Shown here piece by piece: positions 1 through 7,565 of a stretch of 9,424 bases of DNA. The DNA is taken from assembly GCA_025351985.1 (NCBI GenBank), contig JANXUW010000579.1, forward strand, positions 1 through 9,424, read 5' to 3'. The notes below the pieces were generated by a model. It made no database searches and was not told where the DNA came from. It saw only the letters and a list, made by a program, of their open reading frames with translations. The translations under genes were made by a program, and so were the position numbers. The DNA is from Pseudolysobacter sp. GTDB lineage: Bacteria > Pseudomonadota > Gammaproteobacteria > Xanthomonadales > Rhodanobacteraceae. How positions within the stretch are numbered: the first letter of the stretch is position 1; every line of letters starts with the position of its first letter.

Positions 1-1136
1 AGCAGGTTTTCGCTCGGATCAAGCGATACGGTGACGTTGGTTTCAGCGGTGGAAATCAGATCGATCGACAGGCCGTGGTGTTTGAAAATCGCAAACAGGT
101 CGGACAAAAAACCGACCTGCTGCCACATGCCGATCGATTCCATCGACACCAGCGTGATGCCGCTGCGCGAGCTGATCGCCTTGATGCTCGGCGCCGCATG
201 CGTGGGCGCGATACCAATTTCGGTGCCGGCCAGTTCGGGGCGATTGGTGTCCTTGATCAACAGCGGCACCTGCGCCTCGCGCAACGGATTCAGGCAGCGC
301 GGATGCAGCACCTTGGCACCGGTGGTGGCGATTTCCTGCGCTTCTTCGTAATCGAGCCGGCCGAGCAAACGCGCCGCCGCAACTTGGCGCGGATTGGCGC
401 TGAACATGCCGCAGACATCGGTCCAGATTTCGACTTTCTCGGCCTTCAGCAACGCACCGAAATACGCCGCTGACGTATCCGATCCGCCGCGACCGAGGAT
501 CACGGTTTCGCCCTGCGCATTGCGCGCCATGAAACCTTGCGTGATGAAAATTTCACCTTGCGCGGCGAGCTTGCTGGCGAAAACCGCATCGGGCGCGGTC
601 GGCACGGACGCGGAGAGATAACGCCCCCACGCGTTCTGGTTCGGCAACGCTTCGGCGCGCAGGTGCGCGCGCGCGTCGAGCCAGTTCGTCGCCAGACCGC
701 TCGCATTGAGATACGCCGCACCGAGCGTGCTCGACAACAATTCGCCGAGCGACAATACCTGCGCCTGCCAGGTCAGCGCCGCCGCTTCGCGATCGGGCGC
801 GTTGACCAGCGCATCGAGTTGATTTAGCCAGCTCTGCAGAACTTCAGGCGCGAGATCGAGTTCGGCCAGCATCGCGGTATGGCGTGCGAGAATTTCGCCG
901 TGTGCGTGCGCCAGCGTCGTTGCGTCGCCGCGCGATTCGGCGATGGCTTTTAGCTTGTCGGTCATGCCTGACAGCGCCGATACGACGATCAGCACGCGTT
1001 TTCCGCGCGCCAGATGCTGCGCTGCAATCTTGCGAATATTGTCCCAGCGTTCGCGCTTGGAGACGCTGGTTCCACCAAATTTGATGACTATCCATGGCGC
1101 TTCGGCGGATAACGGCGCGCTATTTATCGCTGTCAC
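1..1136 (-). CDS. lysC: Aspartate kinase (class I, LysC-like), N-terminal part, cut by the window edge; may be an aspartokinase/DAP decarboxylase fusion
   Basis: Phosphorylates aspartate to 4-aspartyl phosphate, the committed step toward lysine, threonine and methionine, in the cytoplasm. About 378 codons are visible. The signature KFGGTSV lies at residues 19-25, followed by a VLIVVSALSGMTDKL stretch, the nucleotide/aspartate-binding GRGGSDTS at about 215-222, and WTDVCGMFSANPR just after it. The last ~55 residues enter the first regulatory ACT domain, ending in DLISTAETNVTVSLD, which resembles the lysine-sensing region of E. coli LysC. The start is a GTG at 1136: it is the only good start between an in-frame stop at about 1161 and the KFGG motif, and it gives MTAINSAPLSAEAPWIVIKF. 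The ribosome-binding match (GAGG, about 14 bases upstream) is poor. From family knowledge, many Xanthomonadales carry a LysC-LysA fusion; whether a decarboxylase domain follows cannot be seen here. Identity of the kinase is certain; the symbol is less so because of the possible fusion. Confidence 0.93.
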   Translation of the reverse strand, partial: MTAINSAPLSAEAPWIVIKFGGTSVSKRERWDNIRKIAAQHLARGKRVLIVVSALSGMTDKLKAIAESRGDATTLAHAHGEILARHTAMLAELDLAPEVLQSWLNQLDALVNAPDREAAALTWQAQVLSLGELLSSTLGAAYLNASGLATNWLDARAHLRAEALPNQNAWGRYLSASVPTAPDAVFASKLAAQGEIFITQGFMARNAQGETVILGRGGSDTSAAYFGALLKAEKVEIWTDVCGMFSANPRQVAAARLLGRLDYEEAQEIATTGAKVLHPRCLNPLREAQVPLLIKDTNRPELAGTEIGIAPTHAAPSIKAISSRSGITLVSMESIGMWQQVGFLSDLFAIFKHHGLSIDLISTAETNVTVSLDPSENL

Positions 1137-1315
1137 GGTAAAAATCGCATCCTCGGAGTGTCAGCGCGGGCGCACTGATCCGTCCATTGTGCTTGTGCGT
1201 TGCAAAAAAACAAGCAGCAACGATGTGCAGGCAACCAGCGGGAATGCGACAATCGCCGCCTAACCCACGCTGTCGAGCGCGCTTGCGCCGCAGTCGAGCC
1301 AGCCGGAGATGACGC

Positions 1316-1846
1316 ATGCAAGACACCCCGATCGATAGCGCACGCACGAGCAGCGTGCCGTTCGTCGCCGACGACGACACGTCGCTGCCGCTGCGCATCA
1401 ACGGCAAGCCGTTTTTCCACGGCGGCGATCCGAGCATGCCGCTGTTGTGGTTTTTGCGCGATACGCTGCGCCTGACCGGCACCAAATTCGGTTGCGGCAT
1501 CGGTGCGTGCGGTGCGTGCACGGTGCTGGTTGATGGCAAGGCACAACGTTCGTGCCTCACGCCGATCAGCGCGGCGACCGGCCACGACATCGTCACGATC
1601 GAAGGCCTTGCCACGGGCGATGCGCTGCATCCGGTGCAACGCGCATGGATCGAGGCCGACGTCGCGCAATGCGGTTATTGCCAGGCCGGCCAGATCATGG
1701 CCGCGGTGGATTTACTCAAGCGCACGCCGAAACCGAACGATGCCGATATCAGCCGCATCACCAACCTGTGCCGCTGCGGCACGTATCCGCGCAGTCGTCA
1801 GGCGATCAAACGCGCCGCCGAACTGATGCACGGAGCCACAAAATGA
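1316..1846 (+). CDS. iorA: [2Fe-2S] subunit of a molybdenum hydroxylase (isoquinoline 1-oxidoreductase alpha / aldehyde oxidase small subunit)
   Basis: Small electron-transfer subunit, 176 aa, that moves electrons from the molybdenum site in the partner encoded next door. The N-terminal plant-ferredoxin domain has GCGIGACGAC with cysteines 60, 65 and 68, plus C80, for one [2Fe-2S] cluster. The C-terminal helical domain has CGYC (C119, C122) and LCRCG (C152, C154) for the second. All eight ligands are present. Family members are usually 150-160 aa; the extra length is a polar N-terminal extension of about 20 residues with no signal peptide, which suits export piggy-backed on the Tat-bearing large subunit. 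The ATG at 1316 is supported by GGAG at 1305-1308, seven bases upstream. The stop overlaps the next start (ATGA). The substrate is unknown: this family includes isoquinoline, nicotinate and aldehyde oxidising enzymes, so the symbol names the family only. Confidence 0.93.
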   Translation: MQDTPIDSARTSSVPFVADDDTSLPLRINGKPFFHGGDPSMPLLWFLRDTLRLTGTKFGCGIGACGACTVLVDGKAQRSCLTPISAATGHDIVTIEGLATGDALHPVQRAWIEADVAQCGYCQAGQIMAAVDLLKRTPKPNDADISRITNLCRCGTYPRSRQAIKRAAELMHGATK

Positions 1847-4098
1847 GCAAGCCCGTGAATGATTCGCGCCGGCATTTCCTCAGCGTCATGGCCGGCGCTT
1901 CCGGTGCGTTGATCGTCGGCTGGCGTACGGCGCTGGCCTCGCAATCCGACCTGCCGCTGGAACTGCGCGGCGGTGTCGCCGAACAGCTCGGCCCGTTCGT
2001 GCGCATCAGCGCCGACAATCGCATCACCATCGGCGCACGCGGCTGCGAGATCGGCCAAGGCGTGATCACGTCGCTGCCGATGCTGATCGCCGAAGAACTC
2101 GATGTCGATTGGGCGCAGGTCAAGGTCGAGCAGTTGCCGTACGGCTACATCGAAACCGACAAGGGCCCGGGCAACAAATACGGCAGCCAGGGCGCGGGCG
2201 GCAGCGACAGCATTCCGCAGGGCTGGAAGGATTTGCGCCAAGCCGGCGCGACCGCGCGCTGGCTGTTGCTGCAAGCTGCGGCGAGCGACTGGCAATTGCC
2301 GCTGGACCAACTGCGTACCGAGGCCGGATTCGTGATCGCGCAAACCGGTCGCCGCGCGAGTTACGGCCAGCTCGCCGCCGCCGCCGCGAAGATCGATCCG
2401 CCGACCGAACCGGTGGCCTTGAAAAATCCCGACCAGTTTCGCGTGATCGGCAAACCGACCTTGACCGCCGATGGCCCGGCGATCGTCACCGGTCGTGCCG
2501 AATTTGGAATAGACGCCTATATGGCCGGCGCGCTGTTCGCCGTGGTGTTGCGCTGCCCGCACATGGATGGCGATATCGACACGCTCGACGACAGCGAGGC
2601 GCGCAAGGTGCCGGGCGTCAAGGACGTGATCCGCCTGCCCGGCCCGAAACCCGACGAGCCGATCACCGGCCAGCTCGCCACCGGCATCGCGGTGATCGCG
2701 GAAAATACCTGGGCCGCGATCAAGGGCCGGCAGGCGCTCAAGGTAACGTGGACGCCCGGCCCGTGGGCCAGTGAATCCAGCGCCACGCTCGAAGCCAAGG
2801 CGACGGAATTGTTGCGCGGCGACGATGGCGTAAAGGTGCGTAGCGACGGTGATTTCGCCAAGGCGCGCAAGGACGCGAAAAAGGTTTTCGAAGCGCGTTA
2901 TCAAGTGCCGTTTCTTGCACACGCGACGATGGAACCGCCGAACGCGCTGATCAAGATCGAGGTTGATCACGCATTGTTGATTTCGTCGTTGCAAAGCCCG
3001 AGCGGCGCGTCGCAGATCATCAGCCAGTTGACCGGCATTCCGCGCGACAAGATCGAGATCCGCATGACCCGCGCCGGCGGTGGTTTCGGACGACGCTTGA
3101 AAAACGATTTCGTCGCCGAAGCGGTGTTGATCGCGAAAGCCGTCGGCAAGCCGATCAAGCTGATCTGGACGCGCGAGGACGATATCGCGCACGATTTTTA
3201 TCGCCCGTTCGGCGTGCATCACCTCATCGCCACGCTCGACAAGAAAAAGGAAATCACCGGCTTCGCTCATCGCTGCGCTGCCACGCCGCGCCCCTACCGC
3301 GACGTCGGCATGAAGGACAGCCCGATCTACACGGGCTGTCTCGAACCGGACGATTTTCCGGCGCAGCTCATCGCGAATCTCGAAAAGACGTTTTACCCGA
3401 TTGCCTCGGGCATGCCGCGCGGCTGGTGGCGCGCGCCGCTGCATACCTTCCATGCGTTTGCGGTGCAGAGTTTCATCGATGAACTGGCGATCGAGCTGAA
3501 GCAGGACCCGGTCGCGTTGCGCCTGAAACTGCTCGGTGCGCCGCGCGAGCTGAGTTACGCCGGACACGGCGGCCCGATGTTCGATACCGGCCGTCTCGCC
3601 AACGTGCTGAAAGTCTGCGCCGAGAAAATCGGCTGGGGGCGCAAGCCGGGCCAGGATCGCGGCCTCGGCATCGCGTGTCATTTCACTTTCGGCGGCTATG
3701 CGGCACACGCATTCGAGGTCTCCGCCATCGACGGCGTGATCGTGATCCATCGCGCGGTGTGCGTGGTCGATGTCGGCCGTGTGGTGAATCCGCTCGGCGT
3801 CGAGGCGCAGATGATGGGCGGCACGATCGATGGTTTGTCGACCGCGATCAATCTCGGCATCACGGTCAAGGACGGCCAGGTGCAGCAGAGCAACTTCAAC
3901 GATTATCCGCTGCTGCGCATGGCGCAGGCGCCGGAGAATGTCGAGGTGGTGATCGCGCCTTCGGACAAGAGTCCGTCCGGCGCCGGCGAGATGGGCGTGC
4001 CGAGCGCGTTGCCGGCGCTGACCAACGCGATTTTCGCCGCGACCGGCTTCCGCATCCGCACGCTGCCGATCGGCGATCAGCTCAAGAAAGTGCTGTAG
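1843..4098 (+). CDS. iorB: Molybdopterin-binding large subunit of a periplasmic molybdenum hydroxylase (isoquinoline 1-oxidoreductase beta-like), Tat-exported
   Basis: Catalytic subunit, 751 aa, normal for the IorB-type family. It hydroxylates an N-heterocycle or oxidises an aldehyde at a Mo-cofactor and passes electrons to the preceding [2Fe-2S] subunit. The N-terminus has a twin-arginine motif SRRHFL (R9, R10) and a hydrophobic stretch ending near ALAS, so the folded heterodimer should be Tat-exported. Cofactor and active-site motifs are present: SQGAGGSDS early in the chain, [10 protein letters not shown] (409-418), GWWRAP (527-532), and SGAGEMG with the predicted catalytic base Glu716. 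The start ATG at 1843 overlaps the previous stop by four bases and has GGAG at 1832-1835, which indicates translational coupling. No FAD subunit, cytochrome c, or XdhC/CoxI-type maturation gene lies alongside, so the electron acceptor is unresolved. Substrate cannot be read from sequence. The family call is firm. Confidence 0.93.
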   Translation: MSKPVNDSRRHFLSVMAGASGALIVGWRTALASQSDLPLELRGGVAEQLGPFVRISADNRITIGARGCEIGQGVITSLPMLIAEELDVDWAQVKVEQLPYGYIETDKGPGNKYGSQGAGGSDSIPQGWKDLRQAGATARWLLLQAAASDWQLPLDQLRTEAGFVIAQTGRRASYGQLAAAAAKIDPPTEPVALKNPDQFRVIGKPTLTADGPAIVTGRAEFGIDAYMAGALFAVVLRCPHMDGDIDTLDDSEARKVPGVKDVIRLPGPKPDEPITGQLATGIAVIAENTWAAIKGRQALKVTWTPGPWASESSATLEAKATELLRGDDGVKVRSDGDFAKARKDAKKVFEARYQVPFLAHATMEPPNALIKIEVDHALLISSLQSPSGASQIISQLTGIPRDKIEIRMTRAGGGFGRRLKNDFVAEAVLIAKAVGKPIKLIWTREDDIAHDFYRPFGVHHLIATLDKKKEITGFAHRCAATPRPYRDVGMKDSPIYTGCLEPDDFPAQLIANLEKTFYPIASGMPRGWWRAPLHTFHAFAVQSFIDELAIELKQDPVALRLKLLGAPRELSYAGHGGPMFDTGRLANVLKVCAEKIGWGRKPGQDRGLGIACHFTFGGYAAHAFEVSAIDGVIVIHRAVCVVDVGRVVNPLGVEAQMMGGTIDGLSTAINLGITVKDGQVQQSNFNDYPLLRMAQAPENVEVVIAPSDKSPSGAGEMGVPSALPALTNAIFAATGFRIRTLPIGDQLKKVL

Positions 4099-4232
4099 CG
4101 TCGCGCGAAAGCCGGAACTGAAGCGCTGCGCAAGCACCAATCGTCGACACAAACACGGAACCATGGCGAGATCGCAGCGGCGCGTTGGGATGGATTCATT
4201 CTCCGCAAATCGCAGCGGCGATATTCACGCCG

Positions 4233-5093
4233 CTATTGCCATTCGGGCGCGGGCATCGGCAAGGTTTTCTTTTCGGGATTTTTCCACGCGGGTGGCGGCA
4301 CACCGGCGCACGCTCCCATCACAAACACCCAGGTGCAACGGATCGTGCCACCCCACGGTGTCTTGAACGTGACTTCGCGCGTGAGATTGCGGCGCACGAA
4401 TTCGTCGAGCAGGGTTTCGTTGATCGGCACCCAGGTTGGTTCGAAATCGGTGGCGAGATAATGCAGCGGATTCTTGTGTTGCATGAATTCCGGCAGCACA
4501 AATTCCTTGGCGGTGAAATTCGGCTTGGGCATGCTGCGCTCGACTTGGGCGAGCAGATCCTTCGGGATATTCGCCGAGCTGTCGGGATTGTAAAAACGCA
4601 TGGCCGGAGTATCGGTTCCGACGGCGGGCGTTGCCATGTTGGACGGTTTGATCGCGGACTCGGGCTGGGTCGTATTGCGATGGGCGACGCTCGACGCGGC
4701 GGGATGGCTGGTCGCGACAGTCGTGTTGCGCGGTAGCGGCTCGACCACCAGCGGAACGACGGCGGGCGGCGGAATCGGCACGGGGATCAGCTCGACCTGG
4801 ATCGGTGCACCGTCGCGGCCATCGAGCGGGCGCGGACGCATTCCTTCGCGCAGCGCAAACAACAACCACACATGCAGCAGCACGGTGAACAGCCACGCGA
4901 TCGCCGTGAGCCAACGCGTGACATCGCGTGCCGGAATGCCACGAATTCGCAGCACGGCAATATCGTCTGCATCGACGGCAGCAGGCTCCATCATCGCGGG
5001 CGATGGCAGCGACTCGGCGGCGACACGTTGGGGAGCATGGGCCATACGGGAAAGCCAGCCGAAACTTGGCACCTGATGCGAAGGTCGCAGCAT
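4233..5093 (-). CDS. Unrecognised TonB-like protein: one membrane span plus proline-rich periplasmic region
   Basis: I do not recognise this 286-aa protein. It has a cytoplasmic N-terminus, one strong membrane segment at about 61-81 (rich in W, L, V, F), then QVELIPVPIPPP and a Pro/Val/Thr-rich stretch to about residue 160, and a conserved-looking C-terminal half (from about 185) containing LPEFMQHKNPLHYLATDFEP and a TWVFVMGAC segment with two cysteines. The layout resembles TonB or another energy-transducing/envelope-spanning protein, but I see no convincing TonB C-terminal motif (such as the YP motif) and no ExbB/ExbD neighbours. The start is uncertain: no good ribosome-binding site precedes the ATG at 5093, and in-frame ATGs at 5045, 4994 and 4991 would all keep the membrane span. 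It lies 61 bases downstream of the hydrolase on the same strand, so cotranscription is possible. It is chosen over a longer overlapping minus-strand frame because that alternative is Arg/Ala/Cys-rich and shows no domain. Confidence 0.75.
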   Translation of the reverse strand: MLRPSHQVPSFGWLSRMAHAPQRVAAESLPSPAMMEPAAVDADDIAVLRIRGIPARDVTRWLTAIAWLFTVLLHVWLLFALREGMRPRPLDGRDGAPIQVELIPVPIPPPAVVPLVVEPLPRNTTVATSHPAASSVAHRNTTQPESAIKPSNMATPAVGTDTPAMRFYNPDSSANIPKDLLAQVERSMPKPNFTAKEFVLPEFMQHKNPLHYLATDFEPTWVPINETLLDEFVRRNLTREVTFKTPWGGTIRCTWVFVMGACAGVPPPAWKNPEKKTLPMPAPEWQ

Positions 5094-5154
5094 ACGGGCA
5101 GCGGCATAACTCGCAGTTAAATGCCGCCATCGAGCCGCATGACCGAGCGCGGGT

Positions 5155-5889
5155 TTACAAATTTTTTCGTGGCGCTCGCGATGGATTGCATTCGACTTCG
5201 TGCAACCACGACAGCACGCGTTCGGCGCAGTGCGCTGCCGCTATCCCGAGCAATGGACCGACATGGCTCGCGTGCGGCAGAAGGATCAAATCCGCGCTCA
5301 ACCATGACGCCAGCGCGGCCGAGGTGGCGAGCGGCACGTCTTCGTCGAGTTCACTCGCGAGCAGCAGGATCGGACACATCGGCGGCGTCACCACCACGCC
5401 ACGCCACGCTTCGTTCAACACACTGCCGGATTCATCGCGCCAGCGCCGAAACGCATGGATACACGCCGCATCGTCGGCATCCGGCATCGCCCGTCGCGTG
5501 CCGGTCAGAGAGCGCGCACTTCCCCACGCGACGATCGGCGGATACGCGGATTTTTCGATCGCCATCGGCAACGGCGACGGCGGCAGCGGATTGACCAATA
5601 CGAGGGCAGCAGTCGGCATCCGCGACGCGATCCGCAGCGCGAGTAATCCGCCGAGACTCGCGCCGATCAATACAGGCGGACGCGATGCGCTTGCTGTCCA
5701 CGCGCGCACTTGCGCGGTGTAGTCGTCGAGCTGCGTGGCGCCGATGCCGCCGGGCGCTGGTTGCAGATCCGACGCCAACGTTGTCCAGCCGTGCGCAGCA
5801 AACACCCGTTGCCAGATGCCCCATTCCCAACCGCCGCCGCCCGCACCGTGCACGCATATCGCGCGGCGATCGCGTTTTTCATTGTGCAT
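5155..5889 (-). CDS. Alpha/beta-hydrolase fold protein
   Basis: A 244-aa serine hydrolase of the alpha/beta fold, cytoplasmic (no signal peptide). The HGAGGGGWEW loop at 14-23 provides the oxyanion-hole region. The nucleophile elbow is GASLGG with Ser78. The acid is probably Asp182 in SELDEDVP, and the catalytic histidine His209 in HASHVGPLLG. Order and spacing are right for a complete core with a small cap of roughly residues 105-165. Length is normal for small esterase/lipase-like members. The substrate cannot be predicted: the family covers carboxylesterases, lactonases, thioesterases and C-C hydrolases. The ATG at 5889 is the first in-frame start, but its ribosome-binding site is weak. 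It is transcribed divergently from the EF-G-like gene across a 168-base gap, and the TonB-like gene follows on the same strand after 61 bases. Confidence 0.88.
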   Translation of the reverse strand: MHNEKRDRRAICVHGAGGGGWEWGIWQRVFAAHGWTTLASDLQPAPGGIGATQLDDYTAQVRAWTASASRPPVLIGASLGGLLALRIASRMPTAALVLVNPLPPSPLPMAIEKSAYPPIVAWGSARSLTGTRRAMPDADDAACIHAFRRWRDESGSVLNEAWRGVVVTPPMCPILLLASELDEDVPLATSAALASWLSADLILLPHASHVGPLLGIAAAHCAERVLSWLHEVECNPSRAPRKNL

Positions 5890-5922
5890 ACCGGCTTGAC
5901 CAATCGCTGCATTAAGGCAAGT

Positions 5923-5933
5923 CTAGCGGCTAG
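5923..5933. repeat. Inverted repeat in the hydrolase/EF-G-like divergent gap
   Basis: CTAGC-G-GCTAG is an 11-base perfect inverted repeat centred 39 bases upstream of the hydrolase start and 130 bases upstream of the EF-G-like start. CTAG is usually rare in bacterial DNA, and here it occurs twice within 11 bases. It could be an operator for either divergent gene; no regulator gene is adjacent. Confidence 0.4.
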
Positions 5934-6042
5934 TCGGTTCGATGCTGAAACTGCAGCACGAACCCCACGCCATGACCGCCTGCCGGCGCATTCGCCACGG
6001 CCCCGCGGACGACCATGACGCCCACCACACCGCGTTTTACGC

Positions 6043-6050
6043 AAGGAAGG
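6043..6050 (+). promoter_or_regulatory. Strong ribosome-binding site of the EF-G-like gene
   Basis: AAGGAAGG lies seven bases before the ATG at 6058. It is the best Shine-Dalgarno match in the window and suggests the truncated GTPase is still well translated. Confidence 0.75.
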
Positions 6051-6057
6051 GTCGATC

Positions 6058-7446
6058 ATGTCTTACGCCACAAAAGCCATTCGCAATATCGCCTTCGTCG
6101 GACATACCGGCGTCGGCAAAACCAGCCTGTTCGAGGCGCTGCTGCATGTCGGCGGCACGATACAAACCGCCGGCAGCATCGACCGCGGCACTACCATTTC
6201 GGATTACGATCCGATGGAAAAACACTACGCGCATTCGTTGAATACCGCGATCGCGAGCATCGATCGCGACGGCTGTCATATCAACCTGATCGACACGCCG
6301 GGTTATGCCGATTTTTGCGGCCCAACGCTTTCCGCGATCGGTGCGGTTGAAACCTGCGCGATCGTGGTCAACGCCCACAACGGCATCGAGCTCAACACCC
6401 GGCGCATGATGGAATACGCCAAGGCGCGCGGCGTTTGCCGATTGCTGATCGTCAACAAGATCGACGGCGGCAACTGCCGCGCATTGATCGAACAATTGCG
6501 CGAAACCTTCGGCCCGGAATGTCTGCCGATCAACCTGCCCGCGAGCGGCGGCAAGACCGTCGTGGATTGTTTTTTCAAGCCGAGCGGCGTCGCCGATTTC
6601 GGCAGCGTGGCCGAGGCACACCAGCGTATCGTCGATCAGGTGGTCGAAATCAACGAGACCGTGATGGATCATTATCTCGAAGCCGGCGAGCAGGCGTTGT
6701 CCGGCACCGAACTGCACGATGCGTTCGAGCAATGTCTGCGCGAGGGTCATCTGGTGCCGATTTGTTTTGTCTCCGCGCGCACCGGCGCCGGCGTGCGCGA
6801 ACTGCTCGATCTTATGGTCAAGCTGCTGCCGAATCCGGCGGAGGGAAATCTGCCGCAATTTCTGAAAGGGATCGGCGCCGATGCCGAGCCGGTGGTGGCT
6901 GTACCGGACGCCAACCTGCATGTGATCGCCGATGTGTTCAAGATCATCAACGATCCTTTCGCCGGCAAACTGAGCGTGTTTCGCGTGTATCAGGGCACCA
7001 TCAAAAAAGATGCGCAGCTGTTTGTCGACGACGGCAAAAAACCGTTCAAGGTGGCGCATTTGTACAAGCTCAAGGGCCGCGATCACATCGAGATTGCGCA
7101 GGCGATTGCGGGCGATATCGCCGCGGTGGCAAAGATCGACGAAGTGCATTTCGATGCGGTGCTGCACGACTCGCATGACGAGGACAATTTCCATCTGAAG
7201 CCGCTGGATTTTCCGCAGCGCACGTTCAGTCTCGCGATCAAGACCGCCGCGCGTGGCCAGGAGCAGAAGCTCGCCATCGCGTTGTCGAAACTGACCGAAG
7301 AAGATCCGTGCTTCACGGTCGAGCATCGCAACGAATCCAACGAAACGCTGATTCACGGACTAGGCGATTTGCATTTGCGCGTGATGATCGCGCGCCTGCA
7401 TGAACGTTACGGCGTCGAGGTCACGAGCCATCCGCCGAAAGAGTGA
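6058..7446 (+). CDS. EF-G-like translational GTPase lacking domains IV and V (truncated EF-G paralogue)
   Basis: A 462-aa GTPase related to elongation factor G, especially the second, EF-G2/FusA2-type paralogues. G motifs: P-loop GHTGVGKTS (15-23), switch II DTPGYADF (79-86), NKID (133-136) and SARTG (239-243). Domain II is at about 280-375 and domain III at about 385-460, ending in GDLHLRVMIARLHERYGVEV and then SHPPKE-stop. Full-length EF-G proteins run to about 670-700 aa; this one ends where domain IV should begin, so the tRNA-mimicking domain IV and domain V are missing. None of the three forward frames after 7446 reads like domain IV. Tyr83 stands where canonical EF-G/EF-Tu have the GTPase-activating His, and the switch I RGIT motif is AHSL; my recollection is that similar changes occur in EF-G2-type proteins. 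A strong AAGGAAGG at 6043-6050 fixes the start. It could be a functional three-domain factor (RF3 also lacks IV and V) or a decaying paralogue. Confidence 0.88.
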   Translation: MSYATKAIRNIAFVGHTGVGKTSLFEALLHVGGTIQTAGSIDRGTTISDYDPMEKHYAHSLNTAIASIDRDGCHINLIDTPGYADFCGPTLSAIGAVETCAIVVNAHNGIELNTRRMMEYAKARGVCRLLIVNKIDGGNCRALIEQLRETFGPECLPINLPASGGKTVVDCFFKPSGVADFGSVAEAHQRIVDQVVEINETVMDHYLEAGEQALSGTELHDAFEQCLREGHLVPICFVSARTGAGVRELLDLMVKLLPNPAEGNLPQFLKGIGADAEPVVAVPDANLHVIADVFKIINDPFAGKLSVFRVYQGTIKKDAQLFVDDGKKPFKVAHLYKLKGRDHIEIAQAIAGDIAAVAKIDEVHFDAVLHDSHDEDNFHLKPLDFPQRTFSLAIKTAARGQEQKLAIALSKLTEEDPCFTVEHRNESNETLIHGLGDLHLRVMIARLHERYGVEVTSHPPKE

Positions 7447-7478
7447 AGGCTGCGATCGGCATCGACACGAAAGCAAAC

Positions 7479-7496
7479 TCATACGCACCCGTATGA
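7479..7496. repeat. Perfect inverted repeat after the EF-G-like gene
   Basis: TCATACG-CACC-CGTATGA is a 7-base-pair perfect stem with a 4-base loop, starting 33 bases after the EF-G-like stop. No T-run follows on either strand, so it is not a standard intrinsic terminator. It may be an mRNA 3'-end stabilising hairpin or part of a terminator region. Confidence 0.5.
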
Positions 7497-7507
7497 TGCG
7501 AAAAAGC

Positions 7508-7539
7508 GCTCCGCTGACTTCGCGAGAAGTGAGCCGAGC
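7508..7539 (+). terminator. Possible imperfect terminator hairpin of the EF-G-like gene
   Basis: GCTC (7508-7511) can pair with GAGC (7536-7539), and ACTTC (7517-7521) with GAAGT (7526-7530) around a GCGA loop, with bulges between. The downstream plus-strand sequence is only moderately T-rich (AGTTTTATTTT about ten bases later), so termination activity is a weak inference. Confidence 0.3.
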
Positions 7540-7565
7540 ATTTGGCATAAAGTTTTATTTTCCGC

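Noticed and set aside
1137..1315. Promoters in the divergent gap between aspartate kinase and the oxidoreductase operon
   Set aside because: Promoters must lie here, but I found no -35/-10 pair with acceptable spacing on either strand, only an A7 tract near 1203-1209.
1552..1842. A 97-codon upstream extension of the large-subunit frame
   Set aside because: It lies inside the small-subunit gene in another frame and reads as low-complexity Arg/His-rich sequence. The ATG at 1843 has a Shine-Dalgarno and begins a proper Tat signal.
1798..4164. A 788-codon open frame antisense to the molybdopterin subunit
   Set aside because: It mirrors the sense gene, whose strong G/C third-base bias suppresses stops on the opposite strand. 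The translation is Arg/Ala/His/Asp-rich with no recognisable motif, while the sense strand has clear Tat and Mo-binding motifs.
4225..5130. A 301-codon minus-strand frame overlapping the TonB-like gene
   Set aside because: Arg/Ala/Cys-rich composition and no membrane segment; the overlapping 286-aa frame has a clean membrane span and proline-rich spacer.
5942..6241. A small plus-strand frame across the start of the EF-G-like gene
   Set aside because: It overlaps the GTPase start out of frame, has no Shine-Dalgarno and has low-complexity Arg/His/Ala composition.
6037..7356. A 439-codon open frame antisense to the EF-G-like gene
   Set aside because: Same antisense shadow effect; no motif or domain, and the sense strand has all the GTPase motifs.
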